Origin: Chthonomonadales bacterium | GTDB lineage: Bacteria > Armatimonadota > Chthonomonadetes > Chthonomonadales > CAJBBX01 | Direction: 5' to 3' | Assembly: GCA_020849275.1 (NCBI GenBank) | Contig: JADLGO010000058.1 | Coordinates: 1 to 64,000, forward strand | DNA length: 64,000 nt | Part shown: piece after piece, positions 34,674-42,530 of the stretch | Layout of the letters: every line of letters starts with the position of its first letter | Numbering within the stretch: the stretch's first letter is position 1 | Program-made: the position numbers and the translations under genes | Notes under the pieces: model-generated | What the model was told of the DNA's origin: nothing | Databases searched by the model: none | Seen by the model: only the letters and a program-made list of their open reading frames with translations

Positions 34674-36023
34674 CTACGGAGCGGTGCCGCGCGTCAACTC
34701 GTCGTAGCGGCGGCGCAGCGACGGGTCCTCGTTCAGTGTCTTCTGGATCTCCTCGTTCACCAAGCGCGCCGCGGTTCGCATGGCCGCCGCGGCCGACTTC
34801 TGATCGTTCTTGACCAGATCGAGCTGCTTGTTGAGGATGCGCGACGCGGCCTGGCCGTTGACGAAAGGGCTCACCTGGTCCGGCACGCCCTCGCGCATCA
34901 TATCGCGCCAGACCGCGTTGTAGTCCTCCTCGGGGTGGGCCGGGTTGTGCAGGTAGGCCGGTGTGTAGGCGAACCGGATGACCGGCGCGATGCCGTCGGC
35001 CTGCGCGTTGACGAGCTCGTTGTAGGGCTGGCCGGCCTCATAGAGCAGGAAGCGGATGGCCGCCGCGCGCCGCGGGCTGGTGCGGTTGACGAGCGTGGCG
35101 CGGCCGTACCCGCGAAACACGCGCCGCCCGAGGTGCGGCGACTCGACCGCCCCGAGGCGCAACCCCTTGTAGTCGCGCAGCGTGCAGAGCCACCAGCGCC
35201 CGCCCAGCGCCATGGCGGCGCGCCCGGCGCCAAACTGCGTGATGGTGCCGGAGCCCCAGCCGCCCTGCGTCGCCATCGCTGCCTCCTCCACGGGGCTGGG
35301 CATCACGCGGTAACGGTAGATCAGGTCGTGCATGAACTGGATGGCCGCGATCGTCCGCGGGCCGTCCACCACGCACCGCGTGCCGTCCGGCGAGTAGACG
35401 CGCCCTCCCCACTGCAGCACGAAGTGCGGCCAGTTGTACCAGTCGCATACCAGGCCAAACTGCCGTATGCGGCCCCGGGTGTCGCGCTGGGTGAGCCTCT
35501 GCCCGAGGCGCACCAGGGCGTCCCACTTCCAGGGGCCGCGCGGATAGGGAATGCCTGCGCGGTCGAACAGGTCCTTGTTAAACCAGATCCCGTTGACCGC
35601 CACGTTGGTGGGGAAGCCGTAGGCGCGGCCGTCCAGCACGAAGTTAGGCGTGGTCGCCGACCAGAGGTCGCGGCGAACGTCGATGCCCGCCCGGGCCAGG
35701 TCGCGGCTCACGTCCACGGCGATGCCGGCGCGCACGTAGGCGGAGAGCTGGAAGCCGTCATAGCAGTCGAACACGTCGGGGCCGACGCCGGCGAGCGACT
35801 GCACGATGACCTTCTCCATGCCGGCGTTGTTGGGGTCGAGGCGCAGCGAGATGTCCGGGTTGAGCCGGTTGAACAGGGAGATCTGCTCGCGGCGGGTTGG
35901 GTTGTCGTCGCTCGTCCATACGAGCGGCGTCTTCCCCGGCTCCACGAGCCGCGGCTGCAGGCGCCAGGCCGCAACGGAGAGGAGGAACAGCGCCGCCAGG
36001 GTCACGGCGAAGAAGGTGCGCAC
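34674..36023 (-). CDS. Extracellular sugar-binding protein of the ABC transporter
   Basis: The 449-residue protein belongs to the bacterial extracellular solute-binding family 1. It has an N-terminal hydrophobic segment (3-19) but no lipobox cysteine, so it may be anchored by an uncleaved helix or released. Typical features are LVWTSDDNPTRREQISLFNRLNP at the first strand-helix (shown here in part: TRREQISLFNRLNP), GVGPDVFDCYDG, FPTNVAVNGIWFNKDLFD, and a G-R-A-A-M-A-L-G-G-R-W segment. The start is GTG 36023 with GGAGG upstream. It is the first gene of the uptake operon that ends with a heparinase-like lyase, so uronic-acid oligosaccharides are the likely ligands. Confidence 0.9.
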   Translation of the reverse strand: MRTFFAVTLAALFLLSVAAWRLQPRLVEPGKTPLVWTSDDNPTRREQISLFNRLNPDISLRLDPNNAGMEKVIVQSLAGVGPDVFDCYDGFQLSAYVRAGIAVDVSRDLARAGIDVRRDLWSATTPNFVLDGRAYGFPTNVAVNGIWFNKDLFDRAGIPYPRGPWKWDALVRLGQRLTQRDTRGRIRQFGLVCDWYNWPHFVLQWGGRVYSPDGTRCVVDGPRTIAAIQFMHDLIYRYRVMPSPVEEAAMATQGGWGSGTITQFGAGRAAMALGGRWWLCTLRDYKGLRLGAVESPHLGRRVFRGYGRATLVNRTSPRRAAAIRFLLYEAGQPYNELVNAQADGIAPVIRFAYTPAYLHNPAHPEEDYNAVWRDMMREGVPDQVSPFVNGQAASRILNKQLDLVKNDQKSAAAAMRTAARLVNEEIQKTLNEDPSLRRRYDELTRGTAP

Positions 36024-36163
36024 CTAGGCCTCCGATGGAAGAGCGGCGGACGGCCGCCGCGCGGGCCGCAGGCCGCCCCCGCCCGGGGGCCGCCGGGCTC
36101 GCGGACCGCGCGCAGCTCCATTATCCCACACTCGCGGAGGCGGGCGCGGGAGCGAGGCCCTCG

Positions 36164-37564
36164 TCAGCCGCGCACCACGCTCAGCACCTCGTCGCGCTTG
36201 CGCTCCATCATCTCTTGGGTCCTGGCCTCCAGGTTCAGGCGCACCACCGGGTCGTTGGCCGAGGGGCGCACGTTGAAGTGCCAGTCCGGGTAGTGAACGG
36301 TGATCCCGTCGCGGTAGTCGGTCTCGCCGTCGGCGTAGAGCTCGCCGAGCCTGGCGATCACGGCTTTGGGGTCGGCCACCCTGGAGTTGATCTCTCCGGA
36401 AAGATGGTAGTCGCCCAGGCCGGCCACGAGCGCGCTCAGCGTGGTGGCGCCGGGCGCGGAGAGCATCTCCATCATCGCCAGGAACGGGATGAAGCCGTTG
36501 TCCGCGTAGAAGTGCTCGCGGAAGTAGTAGTGCCCGCTCACCTCGCCGCCAAACACCGCGTTCTCGGCGCGCATGGTGCGCTTGATGTAGGAGTGACCGA
36601 CGCGCTCGGAGATGGGGCGCCCGCCGAGACGCAGCACCCAGTCGCGCACGGCCCACGAGGAGCGCAGGTCGTAGACGATGGCGGCGCCGGGTGTCTTCGC
36701 CAGGAAGTAGCGGGCCACGAGCGCCGTCACGAAGTCGCCAGGGATGGAGTGCCCACGCTCGTCCAGGAAGTAGACGCGGTCCGCGTCGCCGTCCCAGGCC
36801 ACGCCGAAGTCGGCCTTCACCGCCGGCACGCGGGCGACCAGGTCGCGGATGTTCTCGAGCACGGAGGGGTTGGCCTCGTGGTTGGGGAAGCGCCCATCGG
36901 GGTCGAAGAACATGGGGTCGAGGCGCACGTGCGGGATGCGCTCGAGGAGCGCCGCGCAGACCAGCCCGCCCACGCCGTTGCCGGCGTCGCCGACCACGTG
37001 GAAGGCTCGCAGCTTCGCCGGATCCACGAACTGCATCAGGTGGTCGATGTACTCCGGCAGGGGATCGCGCTTCGTGCGGGTCCCCGTCTGGGCTGCGGGG
37101 CGGAAGCCGCCGGCCATCACGATGTCGCGCAACTCCTCCATGCCGGAGCCCTGGCCCACCACCTGAGCGCCGGCGCGTACGATCTTCATTCCGTTGAGCT
37201 CGCGCGTGCAGTGGGACGCCGTGATCTGCACTGCGGGCAGGTTCGAATGGCCCGAGACGAAGTAGACCGTATCGGTGGTGGTCAGGCCCAGATCCACGAC
37301 GTCGACGCCCTGCGAGGTGAGGCCGTCGATCAGCGCGTCGGCCCACGCGGGGCCGGAGAGGCGCGCGTCGCGCCCCACCGCCACGGTCTTCTCGCCGAAC
37401 AGCTTCGCCAGCCCGCGCCCGATCTGCGCGACTCCGTCGGGCTCCAGGGGCGCCTGGAACGTGTCGGCCGCGCCCACCTTGCCGTAGTAGATGCTCTCCT
37501 CGTCGACGAGGTCGGGGACGATCGCGCGGATGTCATAGGCGCGGAACACCTTCGGGTCGACCAT
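36164..37564 (-). CDS. Phosphomannomutase/phosphoglucomutase
   Basis: This 466-residue cytoplasmic enzyme belongs to the alpha-D-phosphohexomutases, which move phosphate between C6 and C1 of hexoses. Conserved parts are the opening F-R-A-Y-D-I-R, the phosphoserine loop with Ser117 in TASHCTRELNG, the metal-binding DGDADR (258-263), and the sugar-recognition GGEVSGHYYF. The phosphoserine loop normally reads TASHNP; here C-T replaces N-P, which is unusual but leaves the serine. Start ATG 37564 has AGAGGA upstream. A promoter (37746-37717) with a tandem repeat at the transcription start lies 150 bases upstream. It likely feeds nucleotide-sugar synthesis. Confidence 0.9.
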   Translation of the reverse strand: MVDPKVFRAYDIRAIVPDLVDEESIYYGKVGAADTFQAPLEPDGVAQIGRGLAKLFGEKTVAVGRDARLSGPAWADALIDGLTSQGVDVVDLGLTTTDTVYFVSGHSNLPAVQITASHCTRELNGMKIVRAGAQVVGQGSGMEELRDIVMAGGFRPAAQTGTRTKRDPLPEYIDHLMQFVDPAKLRAFHVVGDAGNGVGGLVCAALLERIPHVRLDPMFFDPDGRFPNHEANPSVLENIRDLVARVPAVKADFGVAWDGDADRVYFLDERGHSIPGDFVTALVARYFLAKTPGAAIVYDLRSSWAVRDWVLRLGGRPISERVGHSYIKRTMRAENAVFGGEVSGHYYFREHFYADNGFIPFLAMMEMLSAPGATTLSALVAGLGDYHLSGEINSRVADPKAVIARLGELYADGETDYRDGITVHYPDWHFNVRPSANDPVVRLNLEARTQEMMERKRDEVLSVVRG

Positions 37565-37682
37565 ACTGGCATCCTCTCGTGTCGAGGGCTGAAGGCCGGC
37601 GGGCGCGGGCGGACCCGCCGCCACCTCGCGCCGGTCTGTCCTTATGTCCCGGGTCGCCATCGCCGGGGAGCGCGGCGCCGGG

Positions 37683-37712
37683 CAGGCCCCTGAGTGTCAG
37701 GCCCCTGAGTGT
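37683..37712. repeat. Two tandem 15-bp repeats over a transcription start
   Basis: CAGGCCCCTGAGTGT is present twice without mismatch, at 37683-37697 and 37698-37712. The repeats begin directly after the -10 of the minus-strand promoter at 37746-37717, so they cover the predicted start point. They could be an operator for the mutase gene or a slippage duplication. Confidence 0.55.
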
Positions 37713-37716
37713 GAGG

Positions 37717-37746
37717 AGTATAGCACGGCTTCGCAGACCGTTACAA
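37717..37746 (-). promoter_or_regulatory. Promoter for the phosphohexomutase gene
   Basis: On the minus strand TTGTAA (37746-37741) and TATACT (37722-37717) are separated by 18 bases. Transcription would begin near 37710, giving a leader of about 145 bases. The hexamers match consensus at four and five positions. Confidence 0.55.
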
Positions 37747-37846
37747 GCGCGCCCGAGGGGAGGAAGGCGAGGCGGCGCGGGCGAATGGGCCGGCGTCAGC
37801 CGCCGGGGCCGGTCCCGGCCGCGCCCAGTTCCCCGGGGAGGTTCCC

Positions 37847-40800
37847 ATGCCCTTCACGGCTCCGTCGTCGCCCTTCGGAGTGTGCGTGTGGCCCGTGCCT
37901 TCGCAGAATCTGGCCCGCGCCGTCGAGTATCCCCAGTACGCCAGGGAGGTGCTCGCGCATGCCGGCGTGTGCCATGCCGACATCGCACCCGAGGACCTCG
38001 GCGAGGCGCTCCCGGCCCTGCGCGTCCTGCTCACCGTGGGCGAGGGGCGGCCCGACCCGACGCTGGCGTCGGGCCTCGACGAGTGGGTGCGCGGCGGCGG
38101 AGCGTGGATCAGCGTGGGCAGCGCCTGTGGCCTGGACGCGGCCTTCGGCGTGGCGCCCGAGGATCCTGCCTTTGCCTCATGGGCCGGCGGCGCCGTCACG
38201 CTGGGCGAGGGCTATCTGGAGCCCGCCAGCGGCCACCCCGCCGTGGCCGACCTCCCTCTCCCGCTCCACTACTTCAATGGGGCCGCGGTGCGCGCTGTCG
38301 GCGCCGAGGTGCTCGCGCGCTGCCTGGACCCGCGCGGCGGCCGCACCGGGCGGGCCGCCGTCACGCTCATGCGTGACGGCGCCGGCTGGCGCATGCTGAT
38401 CGCGCCCGACCTCACCGGCGCCATCGTGCGCATCCAGCAAGGCATCGCCGTGACGCGCGACGGCCCCCCCGCTCCCGACGGAACCGCGCCCACGTCCGAC
38501 GGCGTCCTCAAGAGCGACGACGGCATCGTGCTCGACTGGGACCTGGATCGCCGGCCCGTGCCCGGCATACCGGGGATGCGCGCCTTCCTGGAGCCGGTGG
38601 CCGACCTGTGGCGGGAGGTGCTGCTGCGCGCAGTTCTGCACGCGGCGCGTGACCGCGGCCTCTGCCTCCCGCTTCTCTGGTTCTACCCGCGCGGACTCCC
38701 CGCACTGGCCCACCTCTCGCACGACACCGACCTGAACCACCCGGCGCGGGCCCTCGAGCTGCTGGAGGTGCTCGCCGAGGCGGGCGTGCGCGCCACCTGG
38801 TGCGTGATCCTGCCCGGCTACCCCGCCGAGGTGATCGCCGCCATCGGCGCGCGCGGCCACGAGCTCGCCATGCACTTCGACGCGATGTCCGACGGCACGC
38901 TCTGGTCGGAGGATGCCTTCCACGAGCAGCACCGCCTTCTGACGGAGGCGTTCAGCGGCGCTCGGCCCGTGAGCAACAAGAACCACTACCTGCGCTGGGA
39001 GGGCGACGCGGACGTCTGGGAGTGGTGCGTCCGGCGCGGCATCCTGCTCGACCAGTCCAAGGGGGCCTCGAAGACGGGCGCAGCCGGCTATGGCTTCGGC
39101 GCCTGCCACCCCTATCGCCCGGTCACGCCGGACGGCCGCGTGCTGGACGTGCTGGAGATGGTGACGTGCACCCAGGACATGGAGGTGTTCGTGCCGCGCG
39201 CCTTCTCCGCCGCGCTCACCGAGACGGCACTGCGCCACCATGGCGTGCTGCACATGCTCTACCATCCCGCCCACATCGACAAGCCGGGCGTCGCCGACTC
39301 GCTGCGCGAGTGCGCGGCGGACGCGCGGGCGCGCGGCATGGAGTGGTGGACCGCGCGCGAGATCGCCGAGTGGGAGCGCGCGCGGCGGGCGGCGGCCTGG
39401 GACAGCCATGCCGCCGCGCCGGGCGAGGCGAGCGCCGTGCTGCGCGCCGGTGAGGCGATGCCGGGCGCCACGGTGCTCTGGCTGGCGCCGGAGGGCGCGC
39501 GGATGGAGGTGGACGGCGCCCCGTGCGCCGTGGAGGAGGTGGAGCGCTGGGGCTTGCGGTTTGCATCGGTGAGCCTGGACGCGCCGGCCGGCTCGGCCAC
39601 GCGGCTCTCCGCCCGCTGGGTCGCCCCGCCGGAGGCCGCCGCGCCGCCGCCGGACGACGCCACCCCGGCGATCGCTGGCGGCGCGCCGGCCATGGCCGGG
39701 CCCTACGGCCGCGAGACGCGCTACGGCGAGCCGGAGTTGCGGCAACTGCGCGAGGCGCTGGAGCAGGGAACGCTCTTCTACGCGCAGGGCCGCAAGGTGC
39801 GGGCGCTGGAGGAGGCCTTCGCGAATCGGCTGGGCCTGGGCCACGCCGTCGCCTGCTCCAGCGGCACGGCGGCCATCCACGCCGCGCTCATCGCGCTGGG
39901 CGTGTCGCCCGGCGACGAGGTGATCACCTCGCCGATCACCGATATGGGCTCCGTGATCCCCATCCTCTTCCAGGGAGCTGTGCCCGTGTTCGCCGACGTG
40001 GACCCGCGCACCGCCAACCTGGATCCCGCCGCCGTCGAGCGCGCGATCACGCCGCGCACGCGGGCCGTCGTGGCCGTGCACCTGGCCGGCAACGCGTGCG
40101 ACCTGGACGCGCTCTCCGCGCTCTGCTCGGCGCGGGGAGTGCCGCTCGTGGAGGACTGCGCGCAGGCACTCGGCTGCACCTACCGCGGCCGGCCGGCGGG
40201 CACGCGAGGCGCCGTCGGGTGCTTCAGCCTCAACGAGTTCAAGCACATCTCCTGCGGTGACGGCGGCCTGGTCGTGACGGAGGACCCCGACCTGGCCGTG
40301 CGGCTCCAGTTGGCCGTTGACAAGTGCTACGACCGGCGGCCGGGAGTCGCCGTGCGCAACCCCACCTTCCTGGCCGCCAACTATCGCATGACCGAGCTGC
40401 AGGGCGCGGTCGCGCTGGCGCAACTGGGTCGGCTGGACGACATCGTGGCGCGGCGACGGGCCTGGTGCTCGGCGCTCACGACGGCCCTCGCCGGCACGCC
40501 CGGTCTCCTGTTGCCGGAGCCGACCACCGGGTGCGACCCGTCGTGGTGGTTCTACCTGATGCGCGTCGACCGGGAGCGGCTCGGCGCCGACGCCGACGGC
40601 CTGGCGGCCGCGCTGCGGGCAGAGGGCCTCCCGACTGGCGCGCACTACATCGGCCAGTGCGTCTACGAGTACCCGCTCTTCGTCGACCACGCCGCGTTCG
40701 CGCGCGGGGCGCATCCCTTCGCGGCGCGCCCCTATGGCGCGGGCCTCTGCCCGAGCGCCGAGGAGGTGCTGCGCACCTGCGTGCTGCTCAGCGTGAACGA

Positions 40801-40897
40801 GGGCTACACGCGCGAGGACCTGGAGGGCACGGCGCGCGGCATCCGGCGATCGGCGGCCTGGCTGGCCGCGCGCGGAGCACCCGCCGCGGGCGGGTAG
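37847..40897 (+). CDS. Fusion of a glutaminase-like domain, a polysaccharide deacetylase-like domain and a DegT/StrS sugar aminotransferase
   Basis: This 1016-residue protein has at least three parts. Residues about 1-270 resemble a class I glutamine-amidotransferase-like fold (VLLTVGEGRPDP, then GGGAWISVGSACG), probably without the full triad. Residues about 285-540 look like a NodB-type polysaccharide deacetylase: LAHLSHDTDLN holds the metal-binding acidic pair, ATWCVIL follows, and later HPAHIDKPG. Residues about 615-1016 are a complete DegT/DnrJ/EryC1/StrS aminotransferase with SSGTAAIHAAL, D-C-A-Q-A-L-G and the PLP lysine Lys799 in NEFKHIS. The aminotransferase half would make an amino sugar nucleotide; the deacetylase half would act on an N-acetyl sugar. 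I know of no common fusion of this kind. GGGAGG precedes ATG 37847. There is no signal peptide, so all parts act in the cytoplasm. Confidence 0.8.
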   Translation: MPFTAPSSPFGVCVWPVPSQNLARAVEYPQYAREVLAHAGVCHADIAPEDLGEALPALRVLLTVGEGRPDPTLASGLDEWVRGGGAWISVGSACGLDAAFGVAPEDPAFASWAGGAVTLGEGYLEPASGHPAVADLPLPLHYFNGAAVRAVGAEVLARCLDPRGGRTGRAAVTLMRDGAGWRMLIAPDLTGAIVRIQQGIAVTRDGPPAPDGTAPTSDGVLKSDDGIVLDWDLDRRPVPGIPGMRAFLEPVADLWREVLLRAVLHAARDRGLCLPLLWFYPRGLPALAHLSHDTDLNHPARALELLEVLAEAGVRATWCVILPGYPAEVIAAIGARGHELAMHFDAMSDGTLWSEDAFHEQHRLLTEAFSGARPVSNKNHYLRWEGDADVWEWCVRRGILLDQSKGASKTGAAGYGFGACHPYRPVTPDGRVLDVLEMVTCTQDMEVFVPRAFSAALTETALRHHGVLHMLYHPAHIDKPGVADSLRECAADARARGMEWWTAREIAEWERARRAAAWDSHAAAPGEASAVLRAGEAMPGATVLWLAPEGARMEVDGAPCAVEEVERWGLRFASVSLDAPAGSATRLSARWVAPPEAAAPPPDDATPAIAGGAPAMAGPYGRETRYGEPELRQLREALEQGTLFYAQGRKVRALEEAFANRLGLGHAVACSSGTAAIHAALIALGVSPGDEVITSPITDMGSVIPILFQGAVPVFADVDPRTANLDPAAVERAITPRTRAVVAVHLAGNACDLDALSALCSARGVPLVEDCAQALGCTYRGRPAGTRGAVGCFSLNEFKHISCGDGGLVVTEDPDLAVRLQLAVDKCYDRRPGVAVRNPTFLAANYRMTELQGAVALAQLGRLDDIVARRRAWCSALTTALAGTPGLLLPEPTTGCDPSWWFYLMRVDRERLGADADGLAAALRAEGLPTGAHYIGQCVYEYPLFVDHAAFARGAHPFAARPYGAGLCPSAEEVLRTCVLLSVNEGYTREDLEGTARGIRRSAAWLAARGAPAAGG

Positions 40898-40907
40898 GCC
40901 CGGGCAC

Positions 40908-40952
40908 GCGTCCGCCGGCCTGGTAGGCCCCGCCTGCCAGGCCGGCGGACGC
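40908..40952. terminator. Perfect 16-bp hairpin between convergent genes
   Basis: GCGTCCGCCGGCCTGG at 40908-40923 pairs without mismatch with 40937-40952 across a 13-nt loop. It starts 11 bases after the fusion gene's stop and lies before the stop of the convergent secreted-protein gene. No T-run follows. Confidence 0.65.
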
Positions 40953-40987
40953 CGCGTAGCTCAGAGTTGCCGCCGGCGGAGCGGGCG

Positions 40988-42322
40988 TCAGTTCTCGATG
41001 CGGTCCGGCGACGTGTCGACTTGCGTGATCGTCCAGTCGCCACGCACGCGCTCCATCACGACGCACAGATAGACATCGCGGGTCTCGTCGTCGCGATTGC
41101 GGTAGCTGTGCTTCGCGAAGACCTGGTAGACCCCGCTGGTCTTCGGGCGCACGCGGTAGACCTCGAAGCCGGTGGTCCGCGCCGCGCCGAAGAAGTCGCG
41201 CGTCATGTCCAGGTAGTCGCTCGCCTCCACGGAGTACTCGTAGCGCCCCCGCCCGAAGACGGCGATCTTGATCGTCGGGTCGGTCAACGAGGCGAGCTGG
41301 TCGATATCGCCGCTCGTGAAGGCGCCGCGCAGGTCCTCCACCGCCCGCCATAGGCCGGGCTCGTCCTTCCAGCGGTCGTCGTAGCGGCGCTCGAGGTAGT
41401 AGCCGTCGTCGTCATCGCGGTAGCCGCGGTAGGCCCCACCGACGTAGATCGGGACGTCGATGTAGACCACAGAAGGCCGCGCGTACAGGCCGTAACTCCG
41501 GTAGATGTATGGCGGGCAGACGCCATAGTAGAAGTAGAACGGCGAGAAGTAGACCTCGACCGAGGCTCGCGGCGGCGCATAGTGCGGGTAGTACGCGTAG
41601 CGATGCGGGAAGTAGCGGTCCAGTCGCCGATCGGTGAACTGGTGCGGCGGGCGCAGGTGCGAGCGCATCTCGCGCCGGCGCGCCTCAAAGCGCGGCCCCT
41701 CGTGCCGGTCGCCATCGCGCCGCCACGAGGATGAGTCGCGCGGGCCGCCGCGGCGCAGTCCGGATGTGCCCCCTCGGTCATAGCGGTCGCCGCCGGCGCG
41801 CCGATCCTCTGGGGTCCTCTCGTGGCCACCGCGCCGGTCGCCGGCGGTCGCGCGGTCCTGGCCGCCCCGGTCGCCGCGATCCGCCTGGTTGCCGCGATCG
41901 AGGTAGTAGCGCGGGCGCTCGCGCGAGCCGGCGTCGTTCGGCCGCGAGCCGCGGTCCCAGGCTCGCTCGCGCGAGCCGGTGTCGTTCGGCCGCGAGCCGC
42001 GGTCCCAGGTTCGCTCGCGCGAGCCAGTGTCGTTCGGCCGCGAGCCGCGGTCGCCGCCGCCAAGCCGGGCGCGGTCTACCCCCCCGCCGTCGGATCGGGC
42101 ACGCCCTCCGTACGAGCGGCCCTCGCCGCGCTCCTGCCCGCCCCGGCCGATGCTCCCGCGGTCGCCGCCACCAGTCCGCGAGGGCGACGGGCTTCCGCCG
42201 CCGCGCCGCGAGCGTGACTGGGCCTGCGCGGCGGAAGGCACGACCAGCACCAGCCCGAGAAGGCAGGCGAGCGCCGGTATCGTCCATGCGGCGCCCCGCC
42301 CGCCTATCAGTCTGCTCTCCAT
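40988..42322 (-). CDS. Secreted low-complexity protein with NTF2-like C-terminal domain
   Basis: The 444-residue protein starts with a signal peptide ending near PSAAQAQS. Residues about 36-190 are Gly/Arg/Asp-rich and include three near-identical 16-residue repeats opening with D-R-G-S-R-P-N-D (91-138). A Tyr/Pro-rich segment follows (about 205-300), with RYFPHRYAYYPHYAPP. The last ~125 residues (starting LRGAFTSGDIDQLASL) resemble an NTF2/SnoaL-type fold, as in small secreted sensor or stress proteins. The function is unknown. Start ATG 42322 has AGGAGG 8 bases upstream. The repeats are conserved at DNA level, which suggests recent expansion. Confidence 0.65.
   Translation of the reverse strand: MESRLIGGRGAAWTIPALACLLGLVLVVPSAAQAQSRSRRGGGSPSPSRTGGGDRGSIGRGGQERGEGRSYGGRARSDGGGVDRARLGGGDRGSRPNDTGSRERTWDRGSRPNDTGSRERAWDRGSRPNDAGSRERPRYYLDRGNQADRGDRGGQDRATAGDRRGGHERTPEDRRAGGDRYDRGGTSGLRRGGPRDSSSWRRDGDRHEGPRFEARRREMRSHLRPPHQFTDRRLDRYFPHRYAYYPHYAPPRASVEVYFSPFYFYYGVCPPYIYRSYGLYARPSVVYIDVPIYVGGAYRGYRDDDDGYYLERRYDDRWKDEPGLWRAVEDLRGAFTSGDIDQLASLTDPTIKIAVFGRGRYEYSVEASDYLDMTRDFFGAARTTGFEVYRVRPKTSGVYQVFAKHSYRNRDDETRDVYLCVVMERVRGDWTITQVDTSPDRIEN
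41909..42052. repeat. Three 48-bp tandem repeats inside the secreted protein gene
   Basis: Three consecutive 48-base units encode 16-residue repeats of the form DRGSRPNDTGSRERxW. The first two units differ at one codon, the third at two or three. They are a coding minisatellite and could vary in copy number between strains. Confidence 0.85.
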
Positions 42323-42530
42323 TCGTTGTTCCTCCTGCGGCACTCCACCGGCGCCTTCCGCGATCGTGCCTCTCCGTTACATACGCGCGCCGGGTCGGGT
42401 CGTGACATGTCGGGCGCCGTGGGCCGGTGCACGGGACGGCGGGACGGGGCGGGAACCCAACCGTGCCGGGCGGTCGGCGCAGGAGGCCGCGCGCCGCCCG
42501 CCGAAAACGCCGGCGAGAGGAGATCGCGAC

